DNA from: Lachnospiraceae bacterium
GTDB taxonomy: Bacteria > Bacillota_A > Clostridia > Lachnospirales > Lachnospiraceae
Direction of reading: 5' to 3'
NCBI GenBank assembly: GCA_017482005.1
Contig: JAFUOI010000002.1
Location: forward strand, 1-64,000
Length of the DNA stretch: 64,000 nucleotides
The notes under the pieces were generated by a model. That model did not search any database and was not told the origin of the DNA. It saw only the letters and a program-made list of their open reading frames with translations. Below are positions 1 through 9,662 of the stretch, piece after piece. The position numbers were made by a program, and so were the translations under genes. The first letter of the stretch is position 1, and each line of letters starts with the position of its first letter.

Positions 1-102
1 ATCAAACAAAAAGGTATCCATCAGATTTAAATCTTCTAACGTTTTCTTACGGGAATTTTGTTCCTGAGAAGGAACTGCTGTTTGAATTGAATTGTGTATC
101 AT
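1..102 (-). CDS. Partial: N-terminus of a PD-(D/E)XK nuclease family transposase (Rpn-like)
   Basis: Only the first 34 codons lie in the window; the gene continues off the left edge. The ATG at 100-102 is preceded by a good ribosome binding site (AAAGGA, about 8 nt upstream). The peptide contains KKTLEDLNLMDTFLFD, which I recognise as the usual N-terminal block of the Rpn/PD-(D/E)XK nuclease 'transposase' proteins common in Lachnospiraceae. These are thought to promote recombination through a nuclease domain that would lie outside the window. The call rests on this short block alone; the catalytic part cannot be seen. Confidence 0.55.
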   Translation of the reverse strand, partial: MIHNSIQTAVPSQEQNSRKKTLEDLNLMDTFLFD

Positions 103-225
103 AAGATATGTCCTTTCGATTTGAAAGGAATGACACTAAAATTATTGTAGCTCATTAAGTACTGATTTGTCAATTGTTTATCTCATTTTGCTGTTTTTTC
201 TATCAATCCACAATATAGAAACATA

Positions 226-257
226 CTAAAAAAGGACCTCTTCACCAGGGTCCTTTT
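226..257 (-). terminator. Rho-independent terminator after gpsA
   Basis: On the minus strand AAAGGACC and GGTCCTTT form an 8-bp stem around a 10-nt loop, followed by a run of T. It sits just downstream of gpsA and closes the der/plsY/gpsA run. The rest of the gap (103-225) is AT-rich with no other gene seen. Confidence 0.85.
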
Positions 258-284
258 AACATTTTTCTGTTAGTGACTTTCAAT

Positions 285-1298
285 CTACTCATCCCACGTC
301 AGCGAGCTTGCTTCCACTCTTTTATCACGGAACATCAAATCCGTAATTGCCTGCTGAGCAGTCTGATTACCAAAAAGTATGTCGTTGACTTCCTTTACGA
401 TAGGCATGGAAACATTATATTTCTCGGCAAGACCGGCAGCGGCTTTGGCTGAATAAACACCTTCCACTACCATCTTAACTTCATCCATAGCTTCCTGCAT
501 TGTATAGCCCTGTCCAATCAGCATTCCGGCTCTGCGGTTACGTGAATGCATGGAAGAACATGTTACAATCAGATCACCGATACCCGTAAGTCCCGTGAAC
601 GATTCGATTTTTCCGCCCATCGCAACACCAAGGCGGGCGATTTCTACGATTCCTCTTGTGATGAGTGCTGCTTTTGCATTGTCACCGCATCCGAGTCCGT
701 CTGCAATTCCGGCTGCAAGAGCTACCACATTTTTGAGTGCGCCGCCAAGCTCAATGCCGAGTACATCCGGGCTTGTATATACACGGAGAAAATCACACAT
801 AAAAGCATTCTGTATGTATTCTGCCGTATCTTTTTTCTTTGCGCCGGCCACAAGTGTTGTAGCCATATTTTTGCCGACCTCCTCCGCATGGGAAGGACCT
901 GACAACACTGCTACTGTCGCCTGCGGAATCTCCTGCTCGATAATGTCGGTTAGGGTCATGTATGTTTCATCCTCAATACCTTTTGCCACATTGACAATCA
1001 ACTGACCTTCGCTGACATAAGGCGCCATAGAATGCGCTGTACTTCTTGTAAACGGCGAAGGCACTGCAAGAATTAACATTTCTTTTCCTTTTATTGCCTC
1101 TTCAAGATTTGTCGTATATGACATATTGTCCGGAAGTTTTACTCCCGGAAGCTTTGTCATATGCTCTTTATTTTCCTTTAGCATTTGAATTTCATCTTCA
1201 ATTATGGACCATACGGTCACATCGTTTCCGTTCTGTGCAAGAACCTTTGCAAGAGCAATTCCCCAGCTCCCTGCTCCGATTACACTATATGCTGCCAT
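285..1298 (-). CDS. gpsA: NAD(P)-dependent glycerol-3-phosphate dehydrogenase
   Basis: Makes sn-glycerol 3-phosphate from dihydroxyacetone phosphate, the entry point to phospholipid synthesis, in the cytosol. The N-terminus has the Rossmann dinucleotide motif GAGSWGIALA (about residues 8-17). GPSHAEEV (about 134) and GALKNVVALAAG, which holds the catalytic lysine (about 190), are typical of GpsA, and 337 residues is the normal length. The ATG is preceded by GAGGAGG. The start lies 2 nt after the plsY stop, so the two are translationally close, and both act at the first steps of glycerolipid synthesis. A terminator follows. Identification is secure. Confidence 0.96.
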   Translation of the reverse strand: MAAYSVIGAGSWGIALAKVLAQNGNDVTVWSIIEDEIQMLKENKEHMTKLPGVKLPDNMSYTTNLEEAIKGKEMLILAVPSPFTRSTAHSMAPYVSEGQLIVNVAKGIEDETYMTLTDIIEQEIPQATVAVLSGPSHAEEVGKNMATTLVAGAKKKDTAEYIQNAFMCDFLRVYTSPDVLGIELGGALKNVVALAAGIADGLGCGDNAKAALITRGIVEIARLGVAMGGKIESFTGLTGIGDLIVTCSSMHSRNRRAGMLIGQGYTMQEAMDEVKMVVEGVYSAKAAAGLAEKYNVSMPIVKEVNDILFGNQTAQQAITDLMFRDKRVEASSLTWDE

Positions 1299-1300
1299 AT

Positions 1301-1951
1301 TTAGTCCTCCTCGTTTTTCTTTGTAAGATATGTCTTTCTTTCGTTACCATGTACCAAACGTTCCAGATTACCTCTATGTCTTATAAATGCCATAATCATC
1401 AAAAGTACAGCAATCACGTACATCTCCGTAAGAGACGCCTGCGTCATCCCAAAGCAACCTGTCTGTCCCATCACAACAAGTGCAATTACAAACACTACAT
1501 ACATACAGAGCGATCCAAGTGATACATAATGTGTTGCAAAAAAGATAGAAAAAAATGTAACCGCAACCGCAAGCATACACTGCCATGCCATTCCGAGACT
1601 GATACCTCCTGTGGCTGCAATTCCCTTTCCTCCTTTAAATCCCATATAAAACGGAAAATTATGTCCTAAAACAACACCGGCACCGGCATAGATACGCAAA
1701 AGTGCTTCCATATCCGGATAACGGTTCTGAAACAGAAAATGCACAAGTACCATAGCAAAAACAGCTTTCAGGGCATCTCCCAAAAATACGATAATACCTG
1801 CTTTTTTCCCAAGTACACGAAGGGCATTGGTTGTTCCCGAATTTCCGCTCCCCTTCTCTCTGATATCAATACCATGAAGCTTTCCGTAAATAAACGCTGT
1901 CTGGAAAATACCGAAACAATATCCAATCAGCAGACAAACAATACGAATCAT
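1301..1951 (-). CDS. plsY: Acyl-phosphate:glycerol-3-phosphate acyltransferase
   Basis: Integral membrane enzyme that moves an acyl chain from acyl-phosphate (made by PlsX, also in this window) to glycerol 3-phosphate. At 216 residues it has the usual size and about five hydrophobic segments. The family motifs are clear: GSGNSGTTNALRVLG near residue 36, GHNFPFYMGFKGGKGIA near residue 95, and a third conserved stretch near the C-terminus. An AGGGAG ribosome binding site precedes the ATG. It sits between der and gpsA; the gpsA ribosome binding site lies inside its last codons, so the genes are very likely co-transcribed and coupled. Confidence 0.95.
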   Translation of the reverse strand: MIRIVCLLIGYCFGIFQTAFIYGKLHGIDIREKGSGNSGTTNALRVLGKKAGIIVFLGDALKAVFAMVLVHFLFQNRYPDMEALLRIYAGAGVVLGHNFPFYMGFKGGKGIAATGGISLGMAWQCMLAVAVTFFSIFFATHYVSLGSLCMYVVFVIALVVMGQTGCFGMTQASLTEMYVIAVLLMIMAFIRHRGNLERLVHGNERKTYLTKKNEED

Positions 1952-2024
1952 AACACTCTCCCTAATCCTCTTTATATTTCCTCATATATGCTTTTATTTC
2001 TCGAAAACGTTATTTCAATGTTTT

Positions 2025-3365
2025 TTACACATCTTTCTCTTTACGCTCACGAATGATGAGATGAATCGGTGTTCCTTTAAAACCGAAAGTTTCACGGATT
2101 TTATTCTCAATATAGCGCGCATACGAAAAATGCATAAGCTGTTTGTCATTGACAAAAATAACAAAGGTCGGCGGTTTGACTGCAACCTGTGTGATGTAGT
2201 AAAGACGCAGTCTCTTACCTTTATCACTCGGCGGTTGTTGCAGGGCAACTGCTTCCGTCATAATCTCATTCAGAACACCTGTCGCCACGCGCAGTGACTG
2301 GTTCTGCTCAACCATGTCAATCAGTTCATAGAGCTTATTCAAACGCCGTCCTGTCTTGGCTGAAATAAATGTAATTTCTGCATACGGCATAAATGATAAA
2401 ATCTGACGTACTTTCTCCGTAAAACGGTAGATAGTTTTATCATCTTTTTCGACCGCATCCCATTTGTTAACAGCAATAATAATACCTTTGCCTCTGTCGT
2501 GGGCAATACCTGCAATCTTTGCATCCTGCTCAGTTACTCCCTCTTCCGCATCAATAACGAGAACAACAATATCCGCTCTCTCCACGGCAGAAACTGTACG
2601 CACAATCATAAAGTGCTCCAGTTCCTCTTTGATCTTATTCTTGCGGCGGAGTCCGGCTGTATCAATGAAAACATATTCTCTTCCGTTGTACTTCACTTCC
2701 GCATCTACAGCATCACGGGTTGTTCCTGCAATATCCGATACAATCAAACGATTCTCTCCCAGAAGTTTGTTAATAATGGAAGATTTTCCGACATTCGGTT
2801 TACCGACAATGGCAATCCTAGGTCTTTCATCTTCTTCCACCTGCAGAAGTTCCTCCGGAAAATGCGATACAACAACATCCAAAAGATCTCCGATTCCCTG
2901 CTGGTTTACTGCGGAAATCGCCATTGGCTCTCCTATTCCGAGATTATAAAACTCAAAGACATCCATCATCATCTTCTGATAGCTGTCCACTTTATTTACA
3001 ACAAGAATTACCGGTTTATGCGAACGGCGAAGCATATCCGCCACCTTTGCATCCGCATCCACAAGTCCCTGTTTTACATCTACCATAAATAAAATAACAT
3101 CCGCAGTATCAATGGCAATCTGCGCCTGTTCACGCATCTGCGAAAGAATAATATCATTGCTGTCCGGTTCAATACCACCGGTATCAATCAGTGTAAAATT
3201 ATAATTAAGCCATGTGACATCGGCATAAATACGGTCTCTTGTAATGCCCGGTGTATCTTTGACAATGGAAATTCTTGAACCTGCCAGGGCATTAAAAAGT
3301 GTCGATTTTCCGACATTCGGTCTTCCGACTACCGCCACAATCGGCTTTCTGCTACTCTTACTCAT
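2025..3365 (-). CDS. der: Ribosome biogenesis GTPase Der (EngA)
   Basis: Double-GTPase required for maturation of the 50S ribosomal subunit. There are two consecutive G domains: GRPNVGKST with DTGGIEPD and NKVD in the first half, and GKPNVGKSS with DTAGLRRK and NKWD in the second, followed by the C-terminal KH-like domain (last ~110 residues). The start was set at the ATG at 3363-3365, 16 codons inside the longest open frame, because AAGGAGAAAAAG directly precedes it and the sequence then reads [20 protein letters not shown]. This gives 446 residues, normal for Der. A sigma-A promoter lies upstream (3426-3454). Confidence 0.96.
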   Translation of the reverse strand: MSKSSRKPIVAVVGRPNVGKSTLFNALAGSRISIVKDTPGITRDRIYADVTWLNYNFTLIDTGGIEPDSNDIILSQMREQAQIAIDTADVILFMVDVKQGLVDADAKVADMLRRSHKPVILVVNKVDSYQKMMMDVFEFYNLGIGEPMAISAVNQQGIGDLLDVVVSHFPEELLQVEEDERPRIAIVGKPNVGKSSIINKLLGENRLIVSDIAGTTRDAVDAEVKYNGREYVFIDTAGLRRKNKIKEELEHFMIVRTVSAVERADIVVLVIDAEEGVTEQDAKIAGIAHDRGKGIIIAVNKWDAVEKDDKTIYRFTEKVRQILSFMPYAEITFISAKTGRRLNKLYELIDMVEQNQSLRVATGVLNEIMTEAVALQQPPSDKGKRLRLYYITQVAVKPPTFVIFVNDKQLMHFSYARYIENKIRETFGFKGTPIHLIIRERKEKDV

Positions 3366-3425
3366 CTTTTTCTCCTTATCTGCCGGATAAAAGCTCTTTA
3401 CTAATATCAGCACACATACCTCTTG

Positions 3426-3454
3426 ATTTTACAATATCAGACGAAGATTGTAAA
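3426..3454 (-). promoter_or_regulatory. Sigma-A type promoter for der-plsY-gpsA
   Basis: Minus strand TTTACA (-35), 17-nt spacer, TAAAAT (-10), ending about 60 nt before the der start. Spacing is optimal, with one mismatch in each box. Confidence 0.6.
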
Positions 3455-3482
3455 GTTTTGATCGTTTACTTCATTTCACTTA

Positions 3483-3511
3483 TTGAGTTTCCTTTATTTC
3501 TATGATATAAC
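3483..3511 (+). promoter_or_regulatory. Sigma-A type promoter for prs
   Basis: TTGAGT (-35), 17-nt spacer, TATAAC (-10), about 48 nt ahead of the prs ATG. It diverges from the der promoter 28 nt away. Confidence 0.65.
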
Positions 3512-3559
3512 TATAAACGATGAGTTTTGGAAATAAAAGTAATTATTTTGGAGGTTATT

Positions 3560-4732
3560 ATGCCAAATTTAGCTGAACTTGAATCTGCACTTCCGGTCGC
3601 TCCTCTTAAAATCTTAGCACTTGACAGTTGCAAAGAACTTGGTGACCGCGTCAATGAATATCTTGTGGATTTCCGTCAACATGTAAATAACAACATAAAG
3701 GAAGATCCTGCATTTCGTGAATATTCCGTGGATAATTATTTGATTGACGCCTCCTGTCCCCGCTTTGGCAGTGGCGAAAGCAAAGGTATTTTAAAGGAAT
3801 CCGTTCGAGGCGACGATGTTTTCCTCTTAGTTGATATTACCAATCACAGTCTTACATATACTATCAACGGTTTTGAAAATCACAAATCACCGGATGACCA
3901 TTATCAGGATTTAAAACGCATGATTGCTTCTATCGCAGGAAAAGCACACCGCATCAACGTGGTTATGCCTTTCATGTATGAAGGACGTCAGCACAAAAGA
4001 AGCGGTCGCGAATCGTTAGACTGTGCTTACGCATTAAAAGAACTCAGTGATATGGGTGTGTCTAATTTCATTACATTTGATGCACATGATCCGCGTGTTC
4101 AGAATGCAACTCCGTTGAAAGGATTTGATAATTTTACACCACCTTACCAGTTTATCCGTTCTCTTTTGGAATATGAAAAAGATTTAATTATCGACAAGGA
4201 ACATATGATTGTCATCAGTCCGGACGAAGGCGCTCTTGACAGAGCTGTTTACTTCTCTACTGTTCTCGGTGTCGACACCGGTATGTTCTACAAGAGACGG
4301 GATTACTCTAAAATCGTAAACGGGAAAAATCCGATTGTTGCCCATGAATTCCTCGGCGACAACATCGAAGGCAAAGATGTTATCATCATCGATGACATGA
4401 TTGCCTCCGGCGGAAGTATGATTGACACAGCAAAGCAGCTCAAGGCCATGAATGCAAAACGCGTATTCATCTGCTGTACCTTCGGCCTTTTCACAGAAGG
4501 TATGAAGGCCTTTGACGAAGCTTATGCTAACGGTATCTTTGACCGTGTTGTCTGTACAAACTTAAATTATCTCCCGCAGGAAGTAAAAGACCGTGAATAC
4601 TTTGTCGAAGCTGACATGAGTAAATTCCTCGCAAGTATTATTGATTTTATGAATCATGATATTTCCATGGAAAACGTTCTCACTCCGACTGAGAAAATCC
4701 AAGAACTTCTGCGTCAGTATCATGAACGCTAA
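3560..4732 (+). CDS. prs: Ribose-phosphate pyrophosphokinase (PRPP synthetase), long form
   Basis: Makes PRPP from ribose 5-phosphate and ATP for nucleotide, histidine and tryptophan synthesis. The PRPP-binding loop DVIIIDDMIASGGS is near residue 275, and the metal/ATP region with FDAHDPRVQ is near residue 180. Length (390 residues) exceeds the usual ~315; the first ~60 residues and several internal stretches are extra, as in the long clostridial clade. The start is the ATG at 3560, preceded by TTGGAGG, rather than the upstream in-frame codon. It is a single-gene unit on the plus strand with its own promoter and a strong terminator. Confidence 0.9.
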   Translation: MPNLAELESALPVAPLKILALDSCKELGDRVNEYLVDFRQHVNNNIKEDPAFREYSVDNYLIDASCPRFGSGESKGILKESVRGDDVFLLVDITNHSLTYTINGFENHKSPDDHYQDLKRMIASIAGKAHRINVVMPFMYEGRQHKRSGRESLDCAYALKELSDMGVSNFITFDAHDPRVQNATPLKGFDNFTPPYQFIRSLLEYEKDLIIDKEHMIVISPDEGALDRAVYFSTVLGVDTGMFYKRRDYSKIVNGKNPIVAHEFLGDNIEGKDVIIIDDMIASGGSMIDTAKQLKAMNAKRVFICCTFGLFTEGMKAFDEAYANGIFDRVVCTNLNYLPQEVKDREYFVEADMSKFLASIIDFMNHDISMENVLTPTEKIQELLRQYHER

Positions 4733-4743
4733 ATAAAGATATA

Positions 4744-4796
4744 GGGAGCACCACACTGTAAATATTATTCTCATTTACAGTGTGGTGCTCCCTTTT
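4744..4796. terminator. Bidirectional rho-independent terminator
   Basis: A perfect 19-bp stem (4744-4762 with 4774-4792) with an 11-nt loop. On the plus strand TTTT follows, ending prs. Read on the minus strand it lies just after the histidine kinase stop, with a weaker T-rich tail. Confidence 0.9.
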
Positions 4797-4799
4797 AAT

Positions 4800-7397
4800 T
4801 TACTTTCCCGGAAATCTCATTACAACTTTAAACAAATCGCCGTCCAGATAAATCTTAAACTCACCTCCCTGTGCCACAGTCAGGTTCTGCGCGATGGAAA
4901 GTCCCAGTCCACTGCCTTCCGTACTGCGCGAAATGTCACCGCGGATAAAACGTTCTGTCAGTTCTTCCGCAGGAATATTGAGCGGCTGTGCAGAAATATT
5001 CTTAAAAGTAATTTCTACCAGTTCCTGATGTGCGGATGAATCAGTAACAATATCACTTGATATGATATCATCTTTCTCAGCCGGTCTCCTTAAATCTTTC
5101 ACCTTTGCTACGTCCACATATACACGTGTACCTTCAAGGGAATATTTATATATGTTCACAAGCAGATTTTCAACAACGCGCCACATCCGCCCGGAGTCCG
5201 CATAAATCATCGGAGAATTCTCCTCCGGATAAGACTCGATTATCACAAGATTCTTTTCCTCCATCTTGTCCTTATACTCGCCTACCGCCTGCTTCAACAA
5301 TTCTTTTACATTAATATCGTTCATCTCCAGCGTTATATTTCCTGAAGAAATCTTACTTGCCTCCACAAGATCAAGTGTCAGCTGTTTTAATCGCTGTGAC
5401 TTTTCGTCGAGAATACGGATATACTCCTGTGCCTTTTCATTTTCAATGTTCTCCCGCTTCAGCAGATCCACATAATTGATAATCGAAGTCAGCGGTGTCT
5501 TGATATCGTGCGATACATTTGTAATCAAATCTGCTTTCAGACGTTCATCCTTCATACTGATTTGTACGGCTGTTTTTACCGCTTCACCGATTTTATTGAC
5601 CGAATCCGCAATCACCTTGTTCTCTCCGTAAAATCTTTTTGTGTCAATCTGGAATTCCACATCTCCGTCACAAATTCTGGTAATACCGGCCACGATTTCT
5701 TCCCGCGCCTTATTTTCATAATAGAGATACACCATAACCGCAACATCAAATACAACTGCAAGAACAACTCCAAATTCCCGTAATGCAAGTACTAAAGTCA
5801 CATTAATCAGCAGAAACATAAAGTATGGTCCAAATGTACGTACAATAAATGATTTGTTATTCACGAGTTCTTCTACCACTTTACGAATCAGCGACATAAT
5901 CCTACCGCAGATTTTTTTTGTATTATGGAGCAGATAATAGCAAAATGTACCTTTCCACAACGCCTTTGCCTTGATTCTGCGCACAAGAGATCCCAGATAA
6001 AGCAAAAATGTCACATACAGTATAGCAAACGTCACATAAATGCTGAAAAGAAAACCACGATTGTATTGTTCCACCGTCATATTCCGAAACAGACTATGTT
6101 CTACACAAAGTGTTGCAAAATAAGCTCCTATTCCGATAATTGCACAGGTGGTTGTCGCAGCCAGTGCAACTGCAAATTCCGTAAACCATGAGTCAAAATA
6201 AACAAGTTCTTCTTTCTTTTTCTTTGGCTGCAGAACAATAAATGCAATGAGTGAAACAATCGCTAAAACACCGAACACCACGGCAAATCCTAACATTTGT
6301 TCCCACGATGCATTTACTTTGCTTAAGTTCGCATCTGTGACAGCATAAAAATCTCCGCTGTCGAACGGTCCGAATGCTCCGGATGACTTTGTCTGAATCG
6401 CTGCATATACCGTACCGCCATTTGGAAAACAATAATTGTAATTTCGGAAATATAATTTGTAATACGCTTCTTGGTCAACAAGCAGATTGTTACTTCGAAG
6501 TTCATTCGTAGCATAATCATAAATCAAATATGTTTTACAGGCCGTAAATGCTTCCTTCAACTCATCTGCGGAATAGTTCTCCCTGTTTTCTAAATTCGTG
6601 TAAAGTATCTGTCCCTGTTTGTCCACAAACATATATTTGAAATTATTATCCGGACCAAACTGCTTCTTTTTCTTCAAATATTCATCATAGTTTATTTGCA
6701 GATCGCCGGATGTCTGATTTATTGCATTTATAACATCAGTCATAGAAACTCCGTCCGGTAATTCCAAATCATAAACACTTTTCACATTTTGCGGTTTGAA
6801 CTCCTCGTCAACAAACGTATAAACATAGTTGTACTGTTTCAGCAACATGTCTTCATTCATTGACGCAGTGGTATCATCCATTTCATCAACCGGTACAGCA
6901 CTGTCTTGTGCTAACTGTGTCTTCATTTCTTCTTCTGTCAGATAGTCTTTTGCCTCGTCGTAGGATAATTCCTGTTCTCCCCATCCTATCCCATACTCTG
7001 ACCACTCAATCAAATCTCCAACCCGATAGACCAGTTTCGGATAATCATGCGTGTTTATTGTGTCTGTATTTCTGCGATTAACATACTCAAACACATCCAC
7101 TTTACGGTCTGAATCGTACTCTCCTTCGGTTTCAAGCTGCGAACAAAGAGCCATATAGTGGGAAAGCTCCATAAGTTCTCTCTGAAACACCGACTGAAAT
7201 GTCTGCGTATCCTGAAAATCCTCATATTTTTCATACGGCGAAATTATGTAAGAACCATAATTTTCATGCAATACAATATAGCGCATGGCCAATATCACTA
7301 AAATTGCTGCCATTGTCATTGCAAAAAATTGCGAAAGAACTGCTGTAATGTTCTTTGCAGTCTTTTTGTTTATTATCTTTTTTTTATTCCCTTCCAT
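4800..7397 (-). CDS. Membrane sensor histidine kinase
   Basis: Sensor of a two-component system with the response regulator just upstream. An N-terminal membrane segment (about residues 20-45) is followed by a large extracytoplasmic region of ~320 residues and then by about six more hydrophobic segments (about 370-560). The cytoplasmic part has a HAMP-like linker, a phosphoacceptor box SHDIKTPL (His near residue 630), an ATPase N-box around RVVENLLVNIYKYS, and a G-box STEGSGLGLSIAQN. The start is the ATG at 7395-7397 behind GTAGGAGG, giving 865 residues; an in-frame GTG eight codons earlier has no good site. The signal is unknown. The extra membrane segments between sensor and kinase make it unlike simple two-TM kinases. 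Confidence 0.9.
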   Translation of the reverse strand: MEGNKKKIINKKTAKNITAVLSQFFAMTMAAILVILAMRYIVLHENYGSYIISPYEKYEDFQDTQTFQSVFQRELMELSHYMALCSQLETEGEYDSDRKVDVFEYVNRRNTDTINTHDYPKLVYRVGDLIEWSEYGIGWGEQELSYDEAKDYLTEEEMKTQLAQDSAVPVDEMDDTTASMNEDMLLKQYNYVYTFVDEEFKPQNVKSVYDLELPDGVSMTDVINAINQTSGDLQINYDEYLKKKKQFGPDNNFKYMFVDKQGQILYTNLENRENYSADELKEAFTACKTYLIYDYATNELRSNNLLVDQEAYYKLYFRNYNYCFPNGGTVYAAIQTKSSGAFGPFDSGDFYAVTDANLSKVNASWEQMLGFAVVFGVLAIVSLIAFIVLQPKKKKEELVYFDSWFTEFAVALAATTTCAIIGIGAYFATLCVEHSLFRNMTVEQYNRGFLFSIYVTFAILYVTFLLYLGSLVRRIKAKALWKGTFCYYLLHNTKKICGRIMSLIRKVVEELVNNKSFIVRTFGPYFMFLLINVTLVLALREFGVVLAVVFDVAVMVYLYYENKAREEIVAGITRICDGDVEFQIDTKRFYGENKVIADSVNKIGEAVKTAVQISMKDERLKADLITNVSHDIKTPLTSIINYVDLLKRENIENEKAQEYIRILDEKSQRLKQLTLDLVEASKISSGNITLEMNDINVKELLKQAVGEYKDKMEEKNLVIIESYPEENSPMIYADSGRMWRVVENLLVNIYKYSLEGTRVYVDVAKVKDLRRPAEKDDIISSDIVTDSSAHQELVEITFKNISAQPLNIPAEELTERFIRGDISRSTEGSGLGLSIAQNLTVAQGGEFKIYLDGDLFKVVMRFPGK

Positions 7398-7448
7398 TTT
7401 TCCTCCTACTTTTGTCAGCACCCGCTAACTCAAATCTCATGATGCTCT

Positions 7449-8138
7449 TTATTTTTCAATCTTATAGCCGACACCCCACACAACCTTAAGGTACCTCGGT
7501 TCCTTTGGATTAATCTCAATCTTTTCACGGATGTGACGGATATGTACAGCCACTGTATTTTCCGCCCCATATGCATCTTCATTCCAGATACTTTCATAAA
7601 TCTGCTGTGTCGAAAACACACGTCCCGGATTTTTCATTAAAAGAAGTAAAATCTGATACTCAATCGGTGTCAGTTTGACAACTTCACCATCCACCCGAAC
7701 CTCCTTGGCCACATCATCCACGGAAAGAGCGCCGATGCAGTAATCTGTCTCCGCCGCCGGAGCCACGCTTCCGAGCATTGTATAGCGGCGCAAACTTGAT
7801 TTTACTCTTGCAATCAGTTCCAGCGGATTAAACGGTTTCGTAATATAATCATCCGCTCCGACATTTAATCCCAGAATTTTATCAACATCCTCCGACTTTG
7901 CGGAAAGCACCAGAATCGGTATCGCTGAAAACTCCCTGATCCTGATCATCGCGTGAATCCCGTCGAGCCTTGGCATCATAATATCAATGATCAAAAGCTG
8001 AATTTCTTCGCTCTGCAGCACCTCGATTGCCTGTTCTCCGTCATACGCTTTAAAAATCTGATAGCCCTCCTGCGATAAATAGATGGATATCGCCTCCACG
8101 ATTTCCTTATCGTCATCGCACACAAGAATGTTTGCCAT
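7449..8138 (-). CDS. OmpR/PhoB-family response regulator
   Basis: Transcription factor partner of the downstream kinase. The receiver domain (residues 1-115) has the acidic triad DDD at 8-10, the phosphoacceptor Asp52 in LLIIDIMMP, and the conserved ITKPF lysine near 101. The C-terminal half is a winged helix with the typical motif TVAVHIRHIREKIE before the end. Length (229 residues) is normal. GGAGGTGAGGAG precedes the ATG, and the kinase follows about 50 nt later on the same strand. The target genes are unknown; an inverted repeat in its upstream region could be an autoregulatory site. Confidence 0.93.
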   Translation of the reverse strand: MANILVCDDDKEIVEAISIYLSQEGYQIFKAYDGEQAIEVLQSEEIQLLIIDIMMPRLDGIHAMIRIREFSAIPILVLSAKSEDVDKILGLNVGADDYITKPFNPLELIARVKSSLRRYTMLGSVAPAAETDYCIGALSVDDVAKEVRVDGEVVKLTPIEYQILLLLMKNPGRVFSTQQIYESIWNEDAYGAENTVAVHIRHIREKIEINPKEPRYLKVVWGVGYKIEK

Positions 8139-8176
8139 CTCCTCACCTCCATATGTTCATGAGTCTATTAAAACAT

Positions 8177-8216
8177 AAAAACCTTAAATCAAAAGTAGGA
8201 AAAAGATTAAGGTTTT
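8177..8216. promoter_or_regulatory. AT-rich inverted repeat ahead of the response regulator
   Basis: AAAACCTTAAATC (8178-8190) is repeated in inverted form as GATTAAGGTTTT (8205-8216), 14 nt apart. It may be an operator for the adjacent regulator or a weak terminator for pgeF (on the minus strand TTTATGTTTT follows). The sequence does not decide between these. Confidence 0.35.
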
Positions 8217-8272
8217 CTTAATATGCATTACTATTGCTTAACGTCGTACAATACCAATTCTGAACAATCACA

Positions 8273-9190
8273 TCACACAAGACATAAAAACGCCCCCAAA
8301 TTTCCTCTTTTTCCGTCCGTCTTTCTATGTGAAAAAAGATAATCCGGATTGTGCGCGGTACAAACATCCGTCACGGATATATGTTCCGGCAAAATGCCTG
8401 CACTCTGCAAAATCCATCTGTTTGCCAAATGCAGGTCAAGTTGGCATTTCCCGTCTGCTTTCTGTTTTTCATCCCTATAAGATATAATCTGCTCAAAGGC
8501 ATTGTTTTGACAAAGATATTCATTTTCCGCAAATGCATTCTCAAACGCATCTGCAACATCCCGACTGACTTCATAACATTCCTTACAAATGGAAGGACCG
8601 ACAGCTGCAAGAATATCCTGCGGATGACAACCGAATTCCTGTTGCATGCGCGCAACCGTCACCCGTCCCATTCCATCCGCTGTTCCCCTCCATCCCGAAT
8701 GCGATAATCCTATGACTTCCCGCACCGGATCCACAAAATAAAGCGGAACACAGTCTGCGTAAAAGGTTGACAACACAATCCCTTTCTCTTTTGTTATCAG
8801 ACCATCCACATCCGTATAGTCTTTTTCACGGGTCACACCTTTTCCGCAATCCGCCTTCGTTACAACCCTGACATTGGTCGTATGTGTCTGATCGGTACAT
8901 ACAAAGCAATCCGGCGTCGTTTCCATCACACGGGCAATACGGAAAAAATTCTCTGCCACTGCCTTCTCATCATCACCTCTTGTAAAGCTTAAGTTCATGG
9001 TTGCAAATATTCCCCCGCTCACTCCTCCTAGCCGCGTGGAAAACAGATGCCTCACACAAGGCAATTGGTCAAGCATCGGAAACGTCAGATATTCCAGTTC
9101 ATATTTCTGTCCGTCACCTTCTTCTTCCTGTCCCAAATACATATTCTGTTTCATAATATTTTCATTTCCGTTTCGCACAATTTCAAACAT
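8273..9190 (-). CDS. pgeF: PgeF/YfiH multicopper-laccase-like purine nucleoside phosphorylase
   Basis: Cytosolic DUF152/YfiH enzyme; known members phosphorolyse purine nucleosides, and some are linked to peptidoglycan precursor editing. The zinc-site motifs are visible: GLSHSGWRGT (His near residue 160), GPSICKECYEV (Cys near 200), and TAHNPDYLFSHR near the C-terminus. At 305 residues it carries a ~20-residue N-terminal extension; the ATG at 9188-9190 is kept because GGGAGG lies at ideal distance. It starts only 13 nt after the T-tract of the yraN terminator, so it either has an unrecognised promoter or lives on read-through. Confidence 0.88.
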   Translation of the reverse strand: MFEIVRNGNENIMKQNMYLGQEEEGDGQKYELEYLTFPMLDQLPCVRHLFSTRLGGVSGGIFATMNLSFTRGDDEKAVAENFFRIARVMETTPDCFVCTDQTHTTNVRVVTKADCGKGVTREKDYTDVDGLITKEKGIVLSTFYADCVPLYFVDPVREVIGLSHSGWRGTADGMGRVTVARMQQEFGCHPQDILAAVGPSICKECYEVSRDVADAFENAFAENEYLCQNNAFEQIISYRDEKQKADGKCQLDLHLANRWILQSAGILPEHISVTDVCTAHNPDYLFSHRKTDGKRGNLGAFLCLV

Positions 9191-9202
9191 AACTGCCTCC
9201 CG

Positions 9203-9232
9203 AAAAAAAAGACATCCGACATTCCGGATGCC
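9203..9232 (-). terminator. Rho-independent terminator after yraN
   Basis: Minus strand GGCATCCG/CGGATGTC pairs as an 8-bp stem (one G-U) with a 6-nt loop, followed by eight T. It lies between yraN and pgeF and ends the lepB-rnhB-ylqG-ylqH-yraN run. Confidence 0.8.
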
Positions 9233-9271
9233 CTTTTGTAAATGTTTAATCTTTCACTTATTACTATGTGA

Positions 9272-9628
9272 CTAACCATGAAAATCAAATGCGTTTTGAA
9301 TGTGTCTGATTTCCCCGTCACCATATATGGCTATAACATCAAAACGACATGGTTTCCCCTGGAAATACGGATGTCGCATCAGATAATCCATTGTCACACG
9401 ACAAATCTTACTCTGCTTATGTGCATCGACGGCTTCTGCCGGATCTCCGCACCGTTCCGTATTTCGGTACTTTACTTCCGCAATCACGAGCAGATTTCCC
9501 CGGTATGCTACAATATCAAGCTCGCCATATCTGCATCTGTAATTCATCGCAAGAATCTTATACCCTTTTTTCTTTAAATACTCCGCAGCACGTTCTTCCT
9601 GCTGTGTTCCTTTTTTACGTTTGTTCAT
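9272..9628 (-). CDS. YraN family (UPF0102) putative endonuclease-fold protein
   Basis: Small protein of the UPF0102 family, which has a Holliday-junction-resolvase-like nuclease fold; the cellular role is not established. The core block YRCRYGELDIVAYRGNLLVI followed by AEVKYR holds the D...E-x-K arrangement of that fold (about residues 30-55). Length 118 is typical. AAGGGCAG precedes the ATG. It is the last gene of an rnhB-ylqG-ylqH-yraN run, a neighbourhood conserved in Firmicutes. Confidence 0.88.
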   Translation of the reverse strand: MNKRKKGTQQEERAAEYLKKKGYKILAMNYRCRYGELDIVAYRGNLLVIAEVKYRNTERCGDPAEAVDAHKQSKICRVTMDYLMRHPYFQGKPCRFDVIAIYGDGEIRHIQNAFDFHG

Positions 9629-9662
9629 AAACTGCCCTTATGTTCTTCAGACACCCTGCAGC